Shown here: positions 16,159 through 25,026 of the stretch, piece after piece
Layout of the letters: every line of letters begins with the position of its first letter
How positions within the stretch are numbered: the first letter of the stretch is position 1
Assembly: GCF_001929375.1 (NCBI RefSeq)
Contig: NZ_MSGO01000036.1
Span: forward strand, 103,351-167,350
Origin: Actinomyces oris
GTDB lineage: Bacteria; Actinomycetota; Actinomycetes; Actinomycetales; Actinomycetaceae
Reading direction: 5' to 3'
DNA: 64,000 nt
The notes under the pieces: model-generated
The model's input: the letters and a program-made list of their open reading frames with translations, nothing else
Databases searched by the model: none
What the model was told of the DNA's origin: nothing
Translations under genes and position numbers: made by a program

Positions 16159-17004
16159 GTGCTTCTGCCGCCCGACCTGCTCATGATGCACATCCTGGAC
16201 GCCACCGACCGGATCCTGGTGGGCTCGGGCGGCGTCATGGCCATGCACTACGGATCGCTCCAGATGGCCGAGCGCTTCGCCACCCTGGCCACCCTCCATC
16301 CCGGCCGCGTCGACATGGGTCTGGGGCGCGCCCCCGGTGGGGACATGCGTGCGGCCGCAGCCCTCAACCAGGGCCGCGTCATCGACCCCGACGCCATCAA
16401 CGCCCTCATCGAGGAGACGGTCGCCCTCCTGTGCGACGACCTGTCGGCCACCCACCCCTACGCCTCCATCGAGGTCCGCCCCCGCCCGGCCCAGATGCCG
16501 GAGGTCTGGCTCCTGGGCTCCTCGGGCCAGTCGGCCGCCTGGGCCGGCACCCACGACCTCAACTACGCCTACGCCCAGTTCTTCACCGGCCGCCAGCAGG
16601 TCGAGATCATGAACCACTACCGCGCCCACCTCCCCGAGAGTCCGGGCCGCGGATCCATCCACGGGGGCCAGGCCCTCTCCGCCCTGTGCGTCAGCGCCGC
16701 CGCCACCCGCGAGGAGGCCCGCGAGCAGGCCCTCGTGGCCGCCGACGCCCGTTTCAGCCTGCGCACCGGCCGCCCCATGCGCTTCCGCGACCCGGCCACC
16801 CTCGACGCCGCCTACCGCGCCGAGGTCGAGCGCTACCTCGAGCGCGACACCGCCATCATCGCGGGCACCTACGACGAGGTCGCCCAGGCCCTGTCCTCCT
16901 TCGCCGAGAACCACGGCACCGAGGAGGTCATGCTCATCAGCCACATCGACGACGTCGAGGTCAAGACCCGCCAGTACGCCGAGCTCGCCGCCCGCCTCCT
17001 GTGA
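16159..17004 (+). CDS. LLM-class flavin-dependent oxidoreductase, N-terminally truncated (probable pseudogene)
   Basis: 281 residues of the MsnO8-like luciferase-like monooxygenase family: RILVGSGGVMAMHYGSLQMAERFATLATLHPGRVDMGLGRAPGGD and VWLLGSSGQSAAWAG are typical. Full-length relatives run to about 330-350 residues and begin with a LDLxPV beta strand and an AEHHN motif. Those first 55-65 residues are absent here, and none of the frames in the 270 bp upstream encodes them. The open frame begins with GTG in the middle of a conserved helix, without a good ribosome binding site. It is probably a deletion remnant fused to the ahpC promoter region. The C-terminal part is intact. Confidence 0.75.
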   Translation: MLLPPDLLMMHILDATDRILVGSGGVMAMHYGSLQMAERFATLATLHPGRVDMGLGRAPGGDMRAAAALNQGRVIDPDAINALIEETVALLCDDLSATHPYASIEVRPRPAQMPEVWLLGSSGQSAAWAGTHDLNYAYAQFFTGRQQVEIMNHYRAHLPESPGRGSIHGGQALSALCVSAAATREEAREQALVAADARFSLRTGRPMRFRDPATLDAAYRAEVERYLERDTAIIAGTYDEVAQALSSFAENHGTEEVMLISHIDDVEVKTRQYAELAARLL

Positions 17005-17080
17005 GCCGTCGGGCGCACCCGCGTCCTCCCGTGCGGCGGGGCGCCAGATATGGGCGGCGCCCCGCGTTACGGTCGGTCCC

Positions 17081-18769
17081 ATGAGCCCCGCTAGCGCCCG
17101 GTCCGCCTCTGAGCCGTCGTCCTCCTTCCCGCCTCCGGCGGCCACGCCCGAGCAGGCGGCGAGCCTGCGGGCGGACCTGGCCGACTCCGGCTGGGGTGTG
17201 GAGGCGGTGGCCGCCCTCCTGGGCGAGGCCGCCGATGCCGCCCTGCGCCGCGAAATCCGCCTACCCGCCCTGCGAGCCGTGCGCGCCGCCCTGGCGGGCG
17301 GGCAGGCCCCCTCGCCCATAGCCGTCCTGACCGCCCTGTTCATGCTCGGTGAGCCGGTCCCCACCACCGCCCTCGATATCGCCCTGCCCCGCACCGCTGC
17401 GGCGGGCGCCGCCGCCATCGGCCTGGTCGGCGAGCCCGATGAGACCGGATGCGTCCGCGCCCGTGCCGACCTGCGCCCCCACGAGGCCGTCGACGACGCC
17501 GGTGAGGTCCGCTGGTGGGTGGCCTCCGACCTGGGCGAGCTCGTCACCGGCCGTGCCCTGGCCCCCGACCACGTCCTGGGGGTCGGGGGCGCCGGGCTCA
17601 CCCTGGCGTGCCTGACCCCGCGCACGCGGGTGGGCACTGCCCTGGACCTGGGATGCGGCTGCGGCATCCAGACCCTCTACCTGCTGCGTCACGCCGAGCA
17701 CGTGGTGGCCACCGACATCTCCGCGCGCGCCCTGGCCTTCACCGCCTTCAACGCGGCCCTGGCCGGCGTGAGCGTCACCGGCGCTGCCGACGCCGCCCCC
17801 GGCTCCGACCTCGATGTTGACTCCGAGGCTGCCACCTCCCCCGAGTCCTCCTCGGGCTCCGGCTGTCTGGAGCTCCTGCGCGGCTCCCTCCTGGAACCGG
17901 TGGCCGGCCGTCGCTTCGACCTCATCGCTTCCAACCCGCCCTTCGTCCTCACCCCGCCGGCGGTGCGCGAGGCAGGCCTGCCCCTCATGGAGTACCGCGA
18001 CGCCGGCGGCCCCATCCTGCCGGGGCTCGTCGCCGGTCTCGGCCAGCACCTCGAGCCCGGCGCGGTCGCCGTCATGCTCGGCAACTGGGAGCACCGGGGT
18101 ACTGGCTCGTGGCGCGATGCCGTGGCCGCCTGGGTCCCCGAGGGGCTCGACGCCTGGGTCATTGAGCGCGAGCTCCAGGACCCGGTGGAGTACGCCACCA
18201 TGTGGCTGCGCGACGGCGGCCTGACCCCCGAGCGTGACGCTGAGGGCTTCGACGCCGCCCTGGAGGCGTGGATCGACGACTTCGAGGCCCGCGACGTGCG
18301 GGGCGTCGGCTTCGGCTACCTCATCGTCCACCGTCCCCGGCGCCCCCGCGAGCCCTGGTGCCTCCTGGAGGAGGTGAGCACCTCCGGTCAGGGGGTCCTG
18401 GGACCCCATGTCGCCGAGGTGCTGGAGGTGCGTGAGCAGCTCGCCGGTCTCGACGACGAGGCCGTCGCCGACCTGCGCCCGCTCCTGGCCCCCGACGTCA
18501 CCGAGGAGCGTCACCTCATCCCGGGGGCGGCCGAGCCCACGGTCATCCTGCTGCGTCAGGGCGGAGGGCTGGGGCGCGCTCTGCAAGCCTCGACGGTGGT
18601 GGCCGCGCTGGCCGGGGTGGCTGACGGCGAGCTGAGTGTCGGACAGGTCGCCTCCGCGGTCGCCGCGCTCAGTGAGCTGAACGCAGCCGACGCGCTCGCG
18701 CTGCGCGCGGAGATGGTTGAGGCGGCCCGTCATCTTCTGACCACAGGATTCCTGCGTCTGGGAAAGTGA
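17081..18769 (+). CDS. Class I SAM-dependent methyltransferase (N5-glutamine/MTS-type)
   Basis: 562 residues. An N-terminal helical domain (about 1-170) is followed by a Rossmann methyltransferase: motif I TALDLGCGCGIQTLYLL near residue 190, VVATDISARALAFTAFNAAL, and motif IV DLIASNPPFVLTPP, the NPP[FY] signature of enzymes that methylate amide or exocyclic nitrogens (RsmC, HemK/PrmC types). A C-terminal region of about 180 residues is extra. The substrate is not evident. ATG 17081 lies 7 nt after TACGGT, indicating a leaderless message. Actinobacteria commonly carry this long form as a single gene. Confidence 0.85.
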   Translation: MSPASARSASEPSSSFPPPAATPEQAASLRADLADSGWGVEAVAALLGEAADAALRREIRLPALRAVRAALAGGQAPSPIAVLTALFMLGEPVPTTALDIALPRTAAAGAAAIGLVGEPDETGCVRARADLRPHEAVDDAGEVRWWVASDLGELVTGRALAPDHVLGVGGAGLTLACLTPRTRVGTALDLGCGCGIQTLYLLRHAEHVVATDISARALAFTAFNAALAGVSVTGAADAAPGSDLDVDSEAATSPESSSGSGCLELLRGSLLEPVAGRRFDLIASNPPFVLTPPAVREAGLPLMEYRDAGGPILPGLVAGLGQHLEPGAVAVMLGNWEHRGTGSWRDAVAAWVPEGLDAWVIERELQDPVEYATMWLRDGGLTPERDAEGFDAALEAWIDDFEARDVRGVGFGYLIVHRPRRPREPWCLLEEVSTSGQGVLGPHVAEVLEVREQLAGLDDEAVADLRPLLAPDVTEERHLIPGAAEPTVILLRQGGGLGRALQASTVVAALAGVADGELSVGQVASAVAALSELNAADALALRAEMVEAARHLLTTGFLRLGK

Positions 18770-19094
18770 CGATGGACTGAATGAGGACTTGAGGGAAATG
18801 GATGATGGCGAACGCCCGGTGGGTATGACTCCGTTCTGAGACATTTACGACTTTGACATTGTCTTTCCTTCGTCGTCGTCGTGATGTCCTCGTCATCAAC
18901 GATATGCAACTGAAACCCTTTCCGTTCGGCGTCATTTCAAGCGAAAGTACCTCTGGGCTGCGGTGATGCGCGATTGTTGTTCCGTGAACCGCTTCTGAGG
19001 TGCTGGGGAGGAGGTCGAATGACCTAGATTCCTTAGCAGTCACTTTTTCGTGCGCTCCCCGCGCGCCCATCCCTCATGATCGGAATCCATCGGT
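18770..19094. other. Intergenic region with lowered GC
   Basis: 325 bp between the methyltransferase and the small membrane protein. It is clearly less GC-rich than the flanks and presumably holds the promoter of 19095, but I see no convincing hexamer pair, hairpin or gene. Confidence 0.4.
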
Positions 19095-19544
19095 ATGTCC
19101 CAGTCATCACGTCGCTCGCGGCGCGGGTGCAAAGGACTGCTGCACAGATTCTTTGCGGTGGTCGGTTCTCTTGCCGTCATCCTGGTGACCATGGTGTCGC
19201 TCCCGTGGACGGCACCGTCCGCGGACGACGTTGTTTATGGAAGCAATAGGGACTATACGGCCGATGTCGGTGCGGCGGAGCGCTGGCCCGAACGTTCTCT
19301 GCAGGACGTCGTCGGTGCCGCCGGGGCGGATGCGCAGTTCACCGACGAGACCAGCGAGCTGGAGGTCCTCAGCCCATCGGCCGCTGCGGGGCAGGCTGCT
19401 GGAAACGAGGTCTCTCAGGCCCGGGCGTCTGCTCCTGCTGAGCGGCCGGGCCCGGGGATTGCCTCCCCCTACGGGCCGATCACCGAGGCCGCAGGCGATC
19501 AGGGGGAGGACCCGTTCAGTGGCCTGGAGGCGCGCGAGTCGTGA
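19095..19544 (+). CDS. Small membrane-anchored protein of unknown function
   Basis: 149 residues. A basic N-terminus (SRRSRRGCKGLLHR) precedes one hydrophobic segment (FFAVVGSLAVILVTMVSLPW), then about 110 polar Ala/Glu/Ser-rich residues predicted outside the membrane. The segment may be an uncleaved signal anchor. Its stop overlaps the start of the PAP2 gene by 4 bp, so the two are translated together and it may be an accessory to that phosphatase. No family recognised. Confidence 0.65.
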   Translation: MSQSSRRSRRGCKGLLHRFFAVVGSLAVILVTMVSLPWTAPSADDVVYGSNRDYTADVGAAERWPERSLQDVVGAAGADAQFTDETSELEVLSPSAAAGQAAGNEVSQARASAPAERPGPGIASPYGPITEAAGDQGEDPFSGLEARES

Positions 19545-20596
19545 GCAGTCCCGCACAGGAATCGCTGCTGACCTCCTATTGGTTGGCGCGTGCAAGAACC
19601 TACGATCGGCTGGTGGCCTCCTTCCAGTCGCAGTCCTCCCTCTCTCTGGGACAGCTGCGCCTGCGCGGGGGCCTGCTGGCCGTGTCCTGCCTGGCGGCGA
19701 CGCTCGGCCTGTGGGGACTGTTCGTGTTCACCCACACCGGCCAGGCCCTCGACGCCATGGCCCTGGAGGGCTCGGAGATCGGATCGCACTACGTGAGCGC
19801 CCACGCCCGCAGGCTCCTGTCGGTGGTGTCCATGCCGGCGGCGGTCGTCCTCGTGGTGACGATCCTCGTCATCGGCCTGCTGCGTCGCAGCCACCGGCGC
19901 GCCGTGTGGGCCGTCGTCGCCGTGGCCGGGGCCAACCTGACCACCCAGATCCTCAAGTACCGGATCCTGTGGCGGCCCGACTTCGACATCACCGAGCGCT
20001 GGGACAACGCCAACACCCTGCCCTCGGGGCACACCACCATGGCGGCCTCCGCCGCGGTCGCCCTCATCCTGCTGTCCGGGCGGCGCTGGCGGCCTCTGTC
20101 GGCCTGGGCCGGGGGGCTGTTCACCATCGCCATGGGCTACTCCACCCTCGTGTGCCAGTGGCACCGCCCCTCCGACGTCCTGGCCGGGATCTTCGTGCCG
20201 GTGGCTTGGGGGGCCTTCGCCGTGGCCGGCGGGGCCTGGCGCGCCCCCTGGTCCCTACGCGAGGGGACCGGGGAGGAGGGCTCCGGTGAGGTGCCCGGAC
20301 TGACCACCGTGGGGACGATTCCGGTGACGTCCGCCGGGCCGCGCCTGTGGCACCAGCTCGTCGGCAACATTCTGATGGCTGCTGCCGGCATCGTGTGCAC
20401 CCTGGGGGCGCTCGGCCTGGGCACCTGGGTGTGGTGGCACCTGGACGGCCCGGAGACGCGCTGGCAGCTCTTCGGCGCCTACGCCACCGGGTCGGTGGCC
20501 GTCGTCGGCGTCACCTGCCTGGCCCTGTCCGCGCTCGTCTCACTCACCGACTGGGGCCGCACCCGCCGCAAGCACGAGGCCCGCCACCGCGACTGA
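19541..20596 (+). CDS. PAP2-superfamily membrane phosphatase
   Basis: 351 residues with six predicted membrane segments. The phosphatase motifs are KYRILWRP (Lys139-Pro146), PSGH (161-164) and HRPSD (His208, Asp212). The third motif is normally SRxxxxxHxxxD; here threonine follows the serine at 201, so the arginine is absent. Such enzymes dephosphorylate phosphatidic acid, undecaprenyl pyrophosphate or phosphatidylglycerol phosphate on the outer face of the membrane. The GTG start at 19541 overlaps the upstream stop (GTGA). Two additional helices follow the catalytic domain. The substrate is undetermined. Confidence 0.85.
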   Translation: MSSPAQESLLTSYWLARARTYDRLVASFQSQSSLSLGQLRLRGGLLAVSCLAATLGLWGLFVFTHTGQALDAMALEGSEIGSHYVSAHARRLLSVVSMPAAVVLVVTILVIGLLRRSHRRAVWAVVAVAGANLTTQILKYRILWRPDFDITERWDNANTLPSGHTTMAASAAVALILLSGRRWRPLSAWAGGLFTIAMGYSTLVCQWHRPSDVLAGIFVPVAWGAFAVAGGAWRAPWSLREGTGEEGSGEVPGLTTVGTIPVTSAGPRLWHQLVGNILMAAAGIVCTLGALGLGTWVWWHLDGPETRWQLFGAYATGSVAVVGVTCLALSALVSLTDWGRTRRKHEARHRD

Positions 20597-20649
20597 CGCC
20601 TACCCGGCGCCGTCGGGTACGTGCCCCCACCGAGGGGCGTTCGCCGTCT

Positions 20650-20760
20650 ACTCCACGAGGGTCGGGATCCACTGGTCAGGGGTTGTGTGTACTCCACGGA
20701 GGCCGGGCCTTCGTGCAGTACGCACAACCCTCTGCGAGTAGCACCCCGCCCCCGTGCAGT
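20650..20760. repeat. 111-bp nested palindromic element, copy 1
   Basis: The ends are imperfect inverted repeats (ACTCCACGAGGG... and ...CCCCCGTGCAGT). Inside is a second palindrome (20680-20703 with 20707-20730, four mismatches, 3-nt loop). A second element of the same length and layout, roughly three-quarters identical, is at 52872-52982. It abuts the sensor-kinase stop between two convergent genes and may also act as a terminator. Confidence 0.8.
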
Positions 20761-20761
20761 G

Positions 20762-22468
20762 TTACTCCTCGACGACGGCGGCCGGGAGCCTGACGCTGAA
20801 GGTGGTCCCGTGGTCCTCGGGTGCGGTGGAGGAGTCGACGTCGATGCTCCCGCCGTGGGACTGGACGATGGCCAGCGCGATCGACATGCCCAGGCCCGTG
20901 GAGCCGGTGCGCCGCTCGCGCGAGGAGTCGCCCCGGGCGAAGCGCTCGAAGAGCCGGTCGCGCACATCGGGAGCGATTCCCGGGCCGTCGTCGTGGATGC
21001 GCACGATGAGCGTGTCGCCCTCGCGGGCCAGCGTCGTGGTCACCTGGCTGCCGGCCGGCGTGTGGACCCGGGAGTTGGCCAGGAGGTTGACGACGACCTG
21101 GCGCAGGCGGGCCTCGTCACCGATGACCAGCGGAGGCTCGGGCAGGAAGTCCTCGGCCTCCGCCGCCGTGGCGTCGGCCGGCGGCTCCAGGACGGCCAGG
21201 TCCAGCTGCCAGTCGTGGTCGGGGCCGGCCGCGCGGGCGTCGGCCACCGTGTCCACCAGGAGACCGACCAGGTCCACCTCCTCGCGGCGCAGCTCGCGTC
21301 CGGCGTCCAGGCGGGCCAGCAGCAGCAGGTCCTCGACGAGCGCCGTCATCCGCACCGACTCGGAGTGCACGCGCTCCAGGGCGTAGGTGGCCTCCTCCGG
21401 CAGGTCGGCGTCGGCCCCCTCCCGGCGGATGAGCTCGGTGTAACCGCGGATCGAGGCCAGCGGCGTGCGCAGCTCGTGGGAGGCGTCGGCCACGAACTGG
21501 CGCACCTGCGTCTCCGAGCGCTGGCGCGCGGCCAGGGCGGACTCCACGTGCCCCAGCAGCGTGTTGAGGGCGCCGCCGACCTGCCCGACCTCGGCCGAGG
21601 AGCCCAGGTCCGCCTTCTCCACGCGGTCCTCAATGCTCACCTCGCCGCGCTCCAGCGGCTGAGAGGCCACACGGTGCGCGGTGCGGGCCACCCGCTCCAG
21701 GGGCGCCAGCGAGGAGCGCACCATGACCCGCCCGGCCAGGGCCACCACGAGGGCGCCCACCAGTGCCACTGCCAGCTCGATGAGCAGCTGGGTGCGGATG
21801 AGAGCCTTGTCCCCCTCCAGGGAGAGCCCGGTGATGACCGTGCTGCCCGAGGCCTCGTCGCGGGTGGCCACCACCCGGTAGCTGCCCAGGTGGTGCAGGT
21901 GCACGGTGACGGGGTGGTCCTGGTTGGCCTGGGACAGCAGCAGCCGGCAGTCCTCCTTGGAGATGGCCGCGTAGTGGCCGTTCTTGTCGATGTAGGCGGC
22001 GGCCTCGTTGCTGGAGGCCGACGTCTGCGTGGTGATGAGCGTCAGGGTCCCGGTGGACTGCCCGGCGGCGTCGAGGCCGGGAGGGACCCCCTCCTTGCCG
22101 GGGCCGCCGTCGGCCCCGCCCGCCCCGTCGGACTGGTCGCCCGGCTTGTCCTGGCCCTCCTGCGCCGCCTCCTTGGAGGCCTTCCTGGCCTCCTGCGTCA
22201 GGTCGTGGCGCTTGTCGGCGGCGCGCTGGGCGGCCGCCATCAGCTGACTGTCCGTGCGTGCCATGAGCGTGTGGCGCAGGCTGACGGTGGAGAAGGCGCT
22301 CATGACCGCCGCCATGACCAGGACCAGCCCGAGCACCCCGACCACCAGCCGGGTGCGCAGGCTGCGAGGAGGTGTGAGGAGCGAGCCGGGCCGCCATGAG
22401 CGCAGGCTCATCCGCCGCCCGGTCGGTGCCGGTTGCCGGGGCGTCGGCGGGCGCTCAGCTGCGCTCAT
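20762..22468 (-). CDS. Sensor histidine kinase (OmpR-partner type)
   Basis: 568 residues. TM1 (about 40-60) and TM2 (about 235-258) enclose an extracytoplasmic domain of about 175 residues with a charged Lys/Glu/Gln stretch and a Gly/Asp-rich linker. HAMP follows, then the H-box VADASHELRTPLASIRGYTELI, N-box VVVNLLANSRVHTP, and G-boxes DDGPGIAP and GSTGLGMSIA. It resembles the TrcS/TcrY class of actinobacterial kinases. The ATG start overlaps the response-regulator gene by 14 bp. The signal is unknown. Confidence 0.92.
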   Translation of the reverse strand: MSAAERPPTPRQPAPTGRRMSLRSWRPGSLLTPPRSLRTRLVVGVLGLVLVMAAVMSAFSTVSLRHTLMARTDSQLMAAAQRAADKRHDLTQEARKASKEAAQEGQDKPGDQSDGAGGADGGPGKEGVPPGLDAAGQSTGTLTLITTQTSASSNEAAAYIDKNGHYAAISKEDCRLLLSQANQDHPVTVHLHHLGSYRVVATRDEASGSTVITGLSLEGDKALIRTQLLIELAVALVGALVVALAGRVMVRSSLAPLERVARTAHRVASQPLERGEVSIEDRVEKADLGSSAEVGQVGGALNTLLGHVESALAARQRSETQVRQFVADASHELRTPLASIRGYTELIRREGADADLPEEATYALERVHSESVRMTALVEDLLLLARLDAGRELRREEVDLVGLLVDTVADARAAGPDHDWQLDLAVLEPPADATAAEAEDFLPEPPLVIGDEARLRQVVVNLLANSRVHTPAGSQVTTTLAREGDTLIVRIHDDGPGIAPDVRDRLFERFARGDSSRERRTGSTGLGMSIALAIVQSHGGSIDVDSSTAPEDHGTTFSVRLPAAVVEE

Positions 22469-23201
22469 CGGTGCCGGCGACAGGCTTGAGGACGTATCCG
22501 ACGCCGCGCATCGTGTGGATCATGGGCTCGCGGCCCTTGTCGATCTTGCGGCGCAGGTAGGAGATGTAGAGCTCGACGATATTGGCCTGCCCGCCGAAGT
22601 CGTAGTTCCACACCCGGTCCAGGATCTGTGGCTTGGACAGGACCCGGCGGGGATTGCGCATGAGGTAGCGCAGCAGCTCGAACTCGGTGGCGGTCAGCTG
22701 GATCTCGTCGTCACCGCGCCAGACCTCGTGGGAGTCCTCGTTCATGCGCAGGTCCCCGACCTCCAGCAGGGAGGTCCGCTTCTCCTCACTGGCCCCGGAG
22801 CGGCGCAGCAGGGCGCGCAGTCGGGCCACGACCTCCTCCAGGGAGAAGGGCTTGGTGACGTAGTCGTCGCCGCCGGCGGTCAGGCCTGCCACCCGGTCCT
22901 CGACGGCGTCCTTGGCCGTCAGGAACAGGACCGGCACGTTCGGGCGGTGGCCGCGCACTCGGCGCATGACCTCCAGGCCGTCGAAGTCGGGCAGCATGAT
23001 GTCCAGGACGATGACGTCGGGGTCGATCTCCTGGGCGGACCGGACGGCTGCGATCCCGGTTCCGGCGGTGGTGACCTCCCAGCCCTCATAGCGCAGGGCG
23101 GAGGCGAGCAGGTCGGCGAGCATCTGCTCGTCGTCGACGACCAGGACACGTAGGGGGGAGCCGTCGGCGCGGGTGAGGTTCTCGGTGGGGGCGTTAGTCA
23201 C
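22455..23201 (-). CDS. OmpR/PhoB-family response regulator
   Basis: 248 residues. The receiver domain has VLVVDDEQMLADLL, phospho-acceptor aspartate in VIVLDIMLPDFDG, LFLTAKDA and the KPFSLEE lysine. The winged-helix output domain has QLTATEFELLRYLMRNPRRVLSK and YISYLRRKIDKGREPMIHTMRGVGYVLK. It pairs with the downstream kinase. GTG start. It resembles TrcR/TcrX-type regulators. No target site could be assigned in the window. Confidence 0.93.
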   Translation of the reverse strand: MTNAPTENLTRADGSPLRVLVVDDEQMLADLLASALRYEGWEVTTAGTGIAAVRSAQEIDPDVIVLDIMLPDFDGLEVMRRVRGHRPNVPVLFLTAKDAVEDRVAGLTAGGDDYVTKPFSLEEVVARLRALLRRSGASEEKRTSLLEVGDLRMNEDSHEVWRGDDEIQLTATEFELLRYLMRNPRRVLSKPQILDRVWNYDFGGQANIVELYISYLRRKIDKGREPMIHTMRGVGYVLKPVAGTDERS

Positions 23202-23503
23202 GTCGTCTATTCAACAGGAAGGTGCTGTGCTCGACCACAGCGCGACCTGTGCTCCGACTGTGTTACCGATCTGAGACCCAACAGAGACGCGGCGGCGCGA
23301 GCGCTGTGACATGCTTAAGCGGTCATGCGTCTTGGTTGTTGATCCCCACATTCGCGTGCGCCAAAACGTTACTTCGTAGCGTAGTCCCATAGAGAGCGGC
23401 CCAGTGGTATCTCAGCCGTCCCCTCGTCCAGCGTGTCGCCGTCGATGAGTCGGCGTGGACCTTATTTCCCTCATATCCCTCATACAGCAACAGCAGGAGA
23501 GTC
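23202..23503. other. Divergent promoter region between response regulator and PAS protein
   Basis: 302 bp with mixed composition. It contains GTTACTTCGTAGC (a short imperfect palindrome near 23369) and TATCCCTCATA-type AT-rich stretches ahead of the AGGAGAG ribosome binding site of the PAS gene. No gene is supported. Confidence 0.4.
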
Positions 23504-24856
23504 ATGGAATACGTCGATGGCAACGAGCGCCGCTTCGGTGCCGAGGACCTGTTCTTCTCGACGACGGATACCAAGGGCGTCATTCGCAGGACCAACCGGG
23601 TCTTCGATTCGCTGTCCTGTTACAGCTCCGAGGAGCTCGTCGGCTCTCCGCACAACATCATTCGGCATGACGACATGCCCGTTGGAGCCTTCAAGCTCAT
23701 GTGGGACGACCTCAAGCAGGGGCGCTGTTCCTGCGTCTACGTGCTCAATCGCGCCAAGGACGGGCGCGACTACTGGGTCTTCGCCACGATCGCCCCGCTG
23801 GCTGACGGCTACCTGTCCGTGCGCGTGCGCCCGACCAACTACGCCATGTTCACCCCCGTCAAGGAGATCTACGCCCGCGTGCGGGCCGCCGAGCGCGCCT
23901 ACGCCGAGGAGGGCCACGGGCGCCGGGAGGTCGCCGAGCACGGTGCGGCGCTGCTGACCGAGGAGCTGGCGAAGCTCCAGTACCGCGACCTGCACAACTT
24001 CGCCCGGGCCGCGCTTCCGCGCGAGCTGGCGCTCCTGGTCGTCGAGGGCGTCCGGGTGCCGCCGCGCGCCGAGTCGGACGATCCCATGTCCGGCGTCCTT
24101 CAGGCCGTCGCCGCCATCGAGCGGGATACCGACGAGCTCATCCACCAGCTCGGCGAGTATCAGGAGCTCATCAACGGTCTGGGCTCCTGGGCCGACGGGG
24201 TGCGTTCGGTCATCGACCGGGCCGACCGTGTGGGCTCCCTCATGGGGGAGGTGATCAGTCCCGACGCCGAGTCCTCCGTTCCCACCGTCTCCGAGCGCGT
24301 CAAGGAGCGCGGGGCTCAGGCCGTCGAGGTGCTGCGCCAGCTCAACTCCTCCCTCGTGGCGCTCTACGAGGCGGTCTCCGAGGTGCGCTTCCGCAGCTCG
24401 ATGATGCGTCTGCACACCCTCATGGCCGGCATCTTCGCCGCCGCCGTCCTGGACGGCCAGGAGGGGGAGTCCGCCGACGCCATCGGAGACCTCGCCGAGG
24501 CGATGCTCTCCGACCTGGAGGAGCTCGTGCCCTCCTGCCGGGAGGCGGCGAACCTGGTCGAGCGCCTGGAGGGCGATCTTCGCTCCGTGGTCAGCAATCT
24601 CGACCGCGTCAAGCGGCCCTTCCAGCGCTGGATCCGCGCTCTTCAGGATGAGGGGGCCCAGGCGCTCGTCGAGGGCGTCGACGCCGAGGCCGCCCTGAGT
24701 GAGGCCGTCGCCGTGGGCGAGCAGGGCTTCCCGGAGACGGCCTCGCTGGCCGAGCTGGCCGCCAAGGCCCGCGGTGTCGTTGTGACCTTGGACGAGTCCG
24801 TCATCCGTCAGCGGGTGGCGACGGTTCGCGAGACCCTGAGTCACCTGGGGGAGTAG
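23504..24856 (+). CDS. Aer-like PAS-domain protein without chemoreceptor signalling domain (paralogue 1)
   Basis: 450 residues, no membrane segment. Residues 10-115 form an aerotaxis-receptor type PAS domain: FFSTTDTKGVIRRTNRVFDSLSCYSSEELVGSPHNIIRHDDMP and RDYWVFATIAPLADGYLSVRVRP. The RH pair in NIIRH corresponds to the FAD-binding Arg57-His58 of E. coli Aer, and the Trp of DYWV is kept. The remaining 330 residues are mainly helical (coiled-coil-like) without HAMP, membrane anchor or the conserved methyl-accepting hairpin tip. Start ATG follows AGGAGAG. A cytoplasmic redox or oxygen sensor is inferred; the output partner is unknown. A paralogue follows 170 bp downstream. Confidence 0.82.
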   Translation: MEYVDGNERRFGAEDLFFSTTDTKGVIRRTNRVFDSLSCYSSEELVGSPHNIIRHDDMPVGAFKLMWDDLKQGRCSCVYVLNRAKDGRDYWVFATIAPLADGYLSVRVRPTNYAMFTPVKEIYARVRAAERAYAEEGHGRREVAEHGAALLTEELAKLQYRDLHNFARAALPRELALLVVEGVRVPPRAESDDPMSGVLQAVAAIERDTDELIHQLGEYQELINGLGSWADGVRSVIDRADRVGSLMGEVISPDAESSVPTVSERVKERGAQAVEVLRQLNSSLVALYEAVSEVRFRSSMMRLHTLMAGIFAAAVLDGQEGESADAIGDLAEAMLSDLEELVPSCREAANLVERLEGDLRSVVSNLDRVKRPFQRWIRALQDEGAQALVEGVDAEAALSEAVAVGEQGFPETASLAELAAKARGVVVTLDESVIRQRVATVRETLSHLGE

Positions 24857-25026
24857 TTGGCAATATTCTACAAGACAGCTTCCACCTTATTGGTGACAAT
24901 GCCATAAATCGTCTTCCGCGGGATCGCGCGTCTCACTACGTTCTTCTCGGCACTGTGTGAGGGGCTGAGGGAAATGGTCCTCTGGCGAGGTGCTCCCGCG
25001 AATTATTCACCCTGAAGGAAAGCACC

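Noticed and set aside
20621..22399. 592-residue plus-strand ORF over the sensor kinase
   Set aside because: Antisense to the kinase and begins inside the palindromic repeat, which alone produces the small LLHEG-type peptide.
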